Assembly: GCA_948146395.1 (NCBI GenBank)
Contig: OX411544.1
Span: 95,777,232-95,841,231 of the forward strand
Source: Fragum whitleyi
Taxonomy: Eukaryota > Mollusca > Bivalvia > Cardiida > Cardiidae
DNA length: 64,000 nt
Direction: 5' to 3'
This document shows, one piece after another, positions 59,090 to 64,000 of this stretch. The stretch's first letter is position 1, and every line of letters starts with the position of its first letter. Below the pieces are notes generated by a model. It saw only the letters and a list, made by a program, of their open reading frames with translations, was not told where the DNA came from and ran no database searches. The translations under genes and the position numbers were made by a program.

Positions 59090-61440
59090 GCCATTTTTCT
59101 ACATTCAGAACTTCAAACTATAAAACAATTCTAATGTGTCACACGCGAATATACTTTCTGACTACGTATATAACTATTTGGTATAAATAAACATGACCCA
59201 TCAAACGAATAGGGACCATTTTTGGAGTAAAAACATGTATATATAATCTAGGTCGGTCTGACTGCCCGCTGTAGAAGTTGCCCTTACTCGATATTTTTGC
59301 TTATTTGCAGATTATCTGGCCTAAGAATGGAAATCCGCCCTTGTAACATTAATATTGTCGTATATTCTTAGAAATTTATTTTAGGTCTCCATAATATAAT
59401 ACCTCTTTGGCTTATTCGATTATTGACTAATGATAACAAAAATAAAGAATTTTAACCTCTCCAAAAACTATTTCTCAGATGCCATCTCAAGTGACAGTTT
59501 TTGCAGATTCACCTAAGATTAAGCTAAAAAATGTTTGTATTTTAATCCGTTCCTTAAATTGAGAGAGACATCTTCAGCTAGGGATGCCTTTTTGTATCTG
59601 TGTTAAGACCTTTGGGACCCGTAAATTCGTTGAGAATACCTCATTCGTTTCCTTACACGTTTAAACCGATTCTAAAGGCAGACGATTTAGCTCGTTTTAT
59701 GTTGTTTAACAATAATAGAGCACCCATTTCTTAAGTTGTATTTCAAACTTATCCTTTAGTCGGATATAATACAGCTGACTTTTAAATACTAGAAGTCACT
59801 AACAAGTTTATAAACGATATTAAAAGTAATACGCACCATAATTTTCAAACGAAAGCGAGAAGCAAGAAATACCAAAAAAGGAAAATAAAAGAAATTAAAC
59901 ACGCGTAACAATTTTACCAAATGACATGCACCAAGTTTTGTTTTTCTGCAACATGTGAAGAGGCAGTAAGAAAACGTACATTCATGATAATAGGACACTC
60001 TTCAACACGACCCTGGCCTTTATTTGTTCCTGCATGGAAAATTGGTTTTGGCTTTGAGCTATTTAGAAGGTCAAAGTGTCTTGACTTTGTCTGCACGCGA
60101 TAGCAATGGTGTTTTCCGTTTTCCTTTTTCTTTTTTTTTTTTCTTTTTTTTTTTCTTTTTGCACAGAGATACATAATTATGTTACCAGTGTATATTACAA
60201 GTGCAGATTGAGTGCATGTGTTTAATGGCAAATTTAGAAGTATACAATCATATCGCAAAGACCGAATCACCTAATCATGTAATACTCATATAATATAAAT
60301 AAATACAAAAGTACCTAGATTTTAAAATATTGCTAGTTTGGTTCAAGTTGGACGGAGTTAGCGATAATGGATTAACACACTTAAGTCTCATTCACACTTT
60401 GATTCGCTTTCGTTTTAAAACCATTAGAACTGTCATTTTCACCGTGTTCTTACTGTACAGAGCTATTGAGACTTTCTATCACATTGTAGTACTGAACATG
60501 GTGAATATTTATTTAATAGTGCGTTATCAAGAGATGACACAGTGAAAAAAAGTACTGATCCACATCTCCAGGCGTGTACGAAACGAAAAACAAGCCAATA
60601 TTAAGGGTCGATTTATTCCCTTTTATGGTGTAGTCATGTAGTCGATGGGCGATGAAAACCTCACAACCTCATTTTATAATATGACCGACGTCGCGGGAGT
60701 AAAATTAACCCGTTGAGTATTTTTAATATTACATGGGTGTTATTACACTAGTGGAATTACTATGCAAATGAGCTCAGAGCGAATACCAACGCTTTTTTAA
60801 CCGCGAAAATGACGTCGTAATGTATATATATGACGTCAGTTTTAAACGGCGTTATAAGTTTTGCGGAAAATTAAGAATTTTGACAATTTTTCTCGAAAAT
60901 TCGGGCCTTATTGTACATAGAATATCAAATTTGTCATAAAATACCGAATTTATTAAACTCGTCATCTAACACAGATAACAACTCGGCGTAGCCTCGTTTT
61001 TATCTGTCGATAGATGACTCGTTCAATAAATTCGATATTCAATGACCACTCATTCAATATACTCAATTTATTCAAGCTGATGGTACGAATAAGTAAGTAA
61101 ATATTTCATTATAGTGACATGTGTATAATGAAATGTAGAACAACAAATAAATACATGAACACCCGGCCCCATGGGCCTATAAGTCACTTTCAAACATTTG
61201 AGTTAATTAGAAATATACGTGGTCTGGGCTTGCTAATATCGTTATTGACGGACTGACACCTTTGTTATACCAATATCCTGCCTGATTGGTTTTTGACTGA
61301 CCATTTATAACCTGTGGTCCCACGAAAACATTGTTTTACGTTTCGTACAAGCTTGGAGAAGTAGAATAGTATTTATTTCAATGTGTTATAAAAACTAATT
61401 ACAGATACGATAAAACGTTTATATTATTCTAAGTTGTCCG
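59090..61440. other. DNA 3' of the known LRR exons, no exon found
   Basis: 59190-59220 resembles a MITE U end (CATGACCCATCAAACGAATA). 60947-61044 is a hairpin (CGAATTTATTAAACTCGTCA facing TGACTCGTTCAATAAATTCG). Acceptor-like TTTGCAG at 59304-59310 opens only 11 codons. No LRR-type exon was seen. Confidence 0.4.
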
Positions 61441-61535
61441 TCATAGTCATATGTTAATATTGTAATAATCATTTTATCCCCTCATGGGTCAAATACCCGT
61501 TGGAGGCTTATTGAATAAAGATATATATTGATATG
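61440..61535 (+). mobile_element. Possible retroelement 3' end (plus strand)
   Basis: A GC-richer piece with CCCTCATGGGTCAAATACCC and GGAGGCTTATTGAATAAAG runs into an AT simple stretch. This is typical of a LINE or SINE 3' terminus. No coding remnant was seen upstream. Confidence 0.3.
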
Positions 61536-61582
61536 AGTTAAATCAGTACCACCAGACATCCTTTTCAATGTCCTACAATTAA

Positions 61583-61702
61583 TAACATCGTGAAATTGCG
61601 TTCATCTCAATCAAATCCAATCTAAATTGCTCAATCAGCGCTCTATTCATTCATCCCAAACAATCACTAAAAACATTCAAAAACGCCTCCAAAACACTTT
61701 AA
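61583..61702 (-). mobile_element. Element X, left part, 5' of the LINE insertion
   Basis: ACATCGTGAAATTGCGTTCA, CTAAATTGCTCAATCAGCGC. The right part of the same copy resumes at about 63725. Confidence 0.75.
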
Positions 61703-63700
61703 CATACAATACAATACAATACAACAAGTTTATTGCATTAAACATTCACAATGTTTACAGCAAATGACATATACAAAAAAACAGAGGAAATACATGGATT
61801 AACAGAAGAACATCGAATAACGTGAACACATTTAGTTTCTAGATTGAAAAGCGTAATATATATACTTCGATAAATTCTGCAAGGTGGTTTTCGAATTCTG
61901 GGACATCAAATTTGTTAACTTATTAAGAGTTGGCCAAGTAATATAATATTTTTTGATAAATTTGGCTCTTAAGTCTGTATATTTTGGGCAAGTTAGAAGA
62001 AAGTGAAATCCATTTTCGATATAATTTGTTTTGCAATACCTACATATTCTATCTTTTCTATCAATATTTAAGTATCGACCACGTTCGATCTCTCAATCAT
62101 GTGACGACAGTCTAAATTTGGTTAGAGCGATTTGAAATTTCTTCTCTTTTATAGAATCAAGATAATTTTCAAAATGGAATTCATGTTTAAATAATGAGTA
62201 AGTTTGCAGTCGATTTGAATTGTTTATGGCAGAATACCAAGTTTGGTGATAAATATCTAATAAGCGTTGTTTTATTATATCAAAGTTGACTGGGGCAAGA
62301 AACTGGTTTTGCCAAATAAAATGTAGCCCACAATCGTCGAGGATACATTTCACTTGGTAAGCCCAATTACAATTGTTATATGTAAGTCCGGTTTCAAGAT
62401 CATTTAAAAGCATTGAATATGTATTATATAGCAGCGAATTTACATCTGTATTAAGTATTTTTATCCAATATTTGACAATGATAAATTTTCTTTGTAGAGA
62501 TAAAGGTATACGTCCTAACTCTCCATAGATAGCGTCTAAATTGGTAGATTTTTTTACCACAGGTATTTTTCGACAAAATTTTATCAAAACAGATTCGATA
62601 TCCGGAGCTGGGTGATTTCCCCAGACGTCCGCGGCATAGGTAAGAATTGGTAATACAACACTATCAAACACTTTCAGTTTGCTTGATACTGGTAAATCAA
62701 TCTGGTTAAAAGTGACAAATAATTTGTGGATTGAAAACGAAGAACGGTTTGCAATATCAGATTGTGTTCGTTTCCAATTACCACTTTTATACAGATTGAC
62801 ACCTAAATATTTGAAACATTTTACATTTTCGAGTCGCGTATTCTTTAAATAAAAATCATAGTATGTATGTCTACCTCTTTCAAAAATCATTATTTTTGTT
62901 TTGTTTACGTTGAGGGCTAATTTCCATGTATCTCAATATTTTTCAACATCATATAAGATAGATTGCAATGAGACAGGATTTTGTGTAAAGATAGCTGCAT
63001 CATCAGCAAATAACAATAGAAACAATTCGATTTCGTTAACGGTTAATATTCCGTCTATATTACTATTTATATTATTTAATAAATCATTTAGATAAAATAA
63101 ACACAAAATGCTGCTTGACGGATCGCCCTGTTACACACCAATATGTGAGTAGATATAATCAGACTCTTCGGATTTGTATCGAACAAAAGATTTAACGATA
63201 CTATACATTGATTTGAGTGATTAAACAAATTTACTACTTACTTTTTCATTAATTAGTTTTTGGAAAAGATATGTTCTGTCAATTTTGTCAAACATTTTTT
63301 CCCAATCAAGAAAAGCCACATATAGTTTTTTATTGCTTGCTAAAGTTTTTGATATAAGTGCGTTTAAGATAAAGATACAGTTTACGGTAGATTTCCCCTT
63401 TTGAAAACCATATTGGTTATCGATAATTTTATTGTGCTTATATGACCATTTGTTTAATCTTGTAACTAATAGCTTAGAATAAATTTTGAAAATAATACTA
63501 TTTAATGTAATACCTCTAAAATTTTTAGGATCGGCACTGCCACCTTTGAATATTGGTATAATTATTCCTTCGCCCCAACTATTTGGGTATATTCCATTTT
63601 GGAATATTTTGTTGTAAAGGGAAGTCAAAAACTAACCAACGATGTCAAAAGAATTTTTAAAGACTTCTGCGATTAATTTGTCATGATATGTATTAAATAT
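61703..63700 (-). pseudogene. 5'-truncated non-LTR retrotransposon (LINE) with broken reverse transcriptase
   Basis: One minus frame runs from about 63690 to 62093 with three visible in-frame stops between 63223 and 62930 and another near 63635. Ordered reverse-transcriptase landmarks: a core with FRGITLNSIIFKIYSKLL, GFQKGKST, motif A FLDWEKMFD, motif B reading V-stop-QGDPSS (63110-63140), catalytic motif C LLFADDAAIF (about 62985-63010), then FKYLGVNLY and a C-terminal domain ending at 62093. No endonuclease region is present, so the copy is 5'-truncated. The 3' UTR ends in AATAAACTTG followed by TTGTA repeats at about 61705-61735, the usual simple-repeat tail. It sits inside a copy of element X. 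The clade (CR1/L2/Jockey-like) is not resolved. The copy is dead. Confidence 0.88.
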
Positions 63701-63724
63701 AAATATATTAGATCAACAACTACA

Positions 63725-64000
63725 TTCATAATAAAAATCGGTAGAAAAGGTCCACGGGCTCACTGACATAATTGATTTGTGTAAGCGTCTTTCGCGTTCG
63801 TGAAGACATAGAAAGCTATTCATACGAGAACGTATAAGGATGTTTTTAAAAAAGGAAAGTGATGGATATCTCTTATTTTGTTCATCTTGAACAAAAATAG
63901 TGATATTGGTTTACCTCCCTTTAATTTCACTCAAAACTTGCGCTACACACGCATTCAATTTCAATCCAAAATCATTCATCTTGTCAATTTCACGATGTTC
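63725..64000 (-). mobile_element. Element X, right part, beyond the LINE insertion
   Basis: AAAAATCGGTAGAAAAGG, ATATTGGTTTACCTCCC, ending TTGTCAATTTCACGATGTT at the window edge. Confidence 0.75.

Noticed and set aside
59311..59345. Possible eighth LRR exon after TTTGCAG
   Set aside because: The frame in the required phase stops after 11 codons and has no LRR pattern.

Overview
The window is eukaryotic, AT-rich and mostly repeats, with a few split genes. It most likely comes from a bivalve mollusc. The reasons are several tandem-core repeat families with hairpin ends and GGAC-type microsatellites, short foldback repeats, tRNA-derived SINEs, 5'-truncated LINEs, and an LRRC74-type leucine-rich-repeat gene. 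The taxon is an inference from repeat style; nothing in the window fixes the species. Almost all long uninterrupted reading frames are by-products of tandem or simple repeats. The real coding sequence was found by looking for exons with matching splice phases.

Layout. 1-14.9 kb holds no convincing gene. It contains Helitron2/Helentron-like tandem-core elements (called HEL-A to HEL-J here) and, at 9.8-14.0 kb, an array of GC palindromes in AT-rich DNA into which a complete HEL-A element has inserted. At 14.9-20.85 kb a minus-strand gene has three exons with matching phases. It encodes a 337-residue protein with an N-terminal coiled coil and a C-terminal alpha/beta domain that I cannot name. 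Its two introns carry several HEL elements. 21-50 kb is again repeats: HEL elements, two SINEs, palindromic and TIR-bearing DNA elements. It also holds two isolated minus-strand exon candidates (37952-38045 and 32601-32688) that splice together in phase and may belong to the same or another minus-strand gene.

50.6-57.3 kb contains seven plus-strand exons of an LRRC74A/B-like protein (346 residues so far). It has an acidic, disordered N-terminus, a conserved pre-LRR segment and about four and a half RI-type LRRs. The 3' end is not found and presumably lies beyond 64 kb. Introns and downstream DNA carry many copies of a TIR element (called X here). One copy has a simple-repeat expansion and another is split by a 5'-truncated LINE at 61.7-63.7 kb whose reverse transcriptase has in-frame stops.

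The main structural observation concerns the HEL elements. They share one design: a left end reading about AAACAAGAG, a short left hairpin whose stem changes in a compensated way between families, a motif that copies the left arm of the terminal right hairpin, a tandem core, a GGAC-rich block, then the right hairpin followed by AA. About twenty were seen and all lie in the same orientation on the plus strand.
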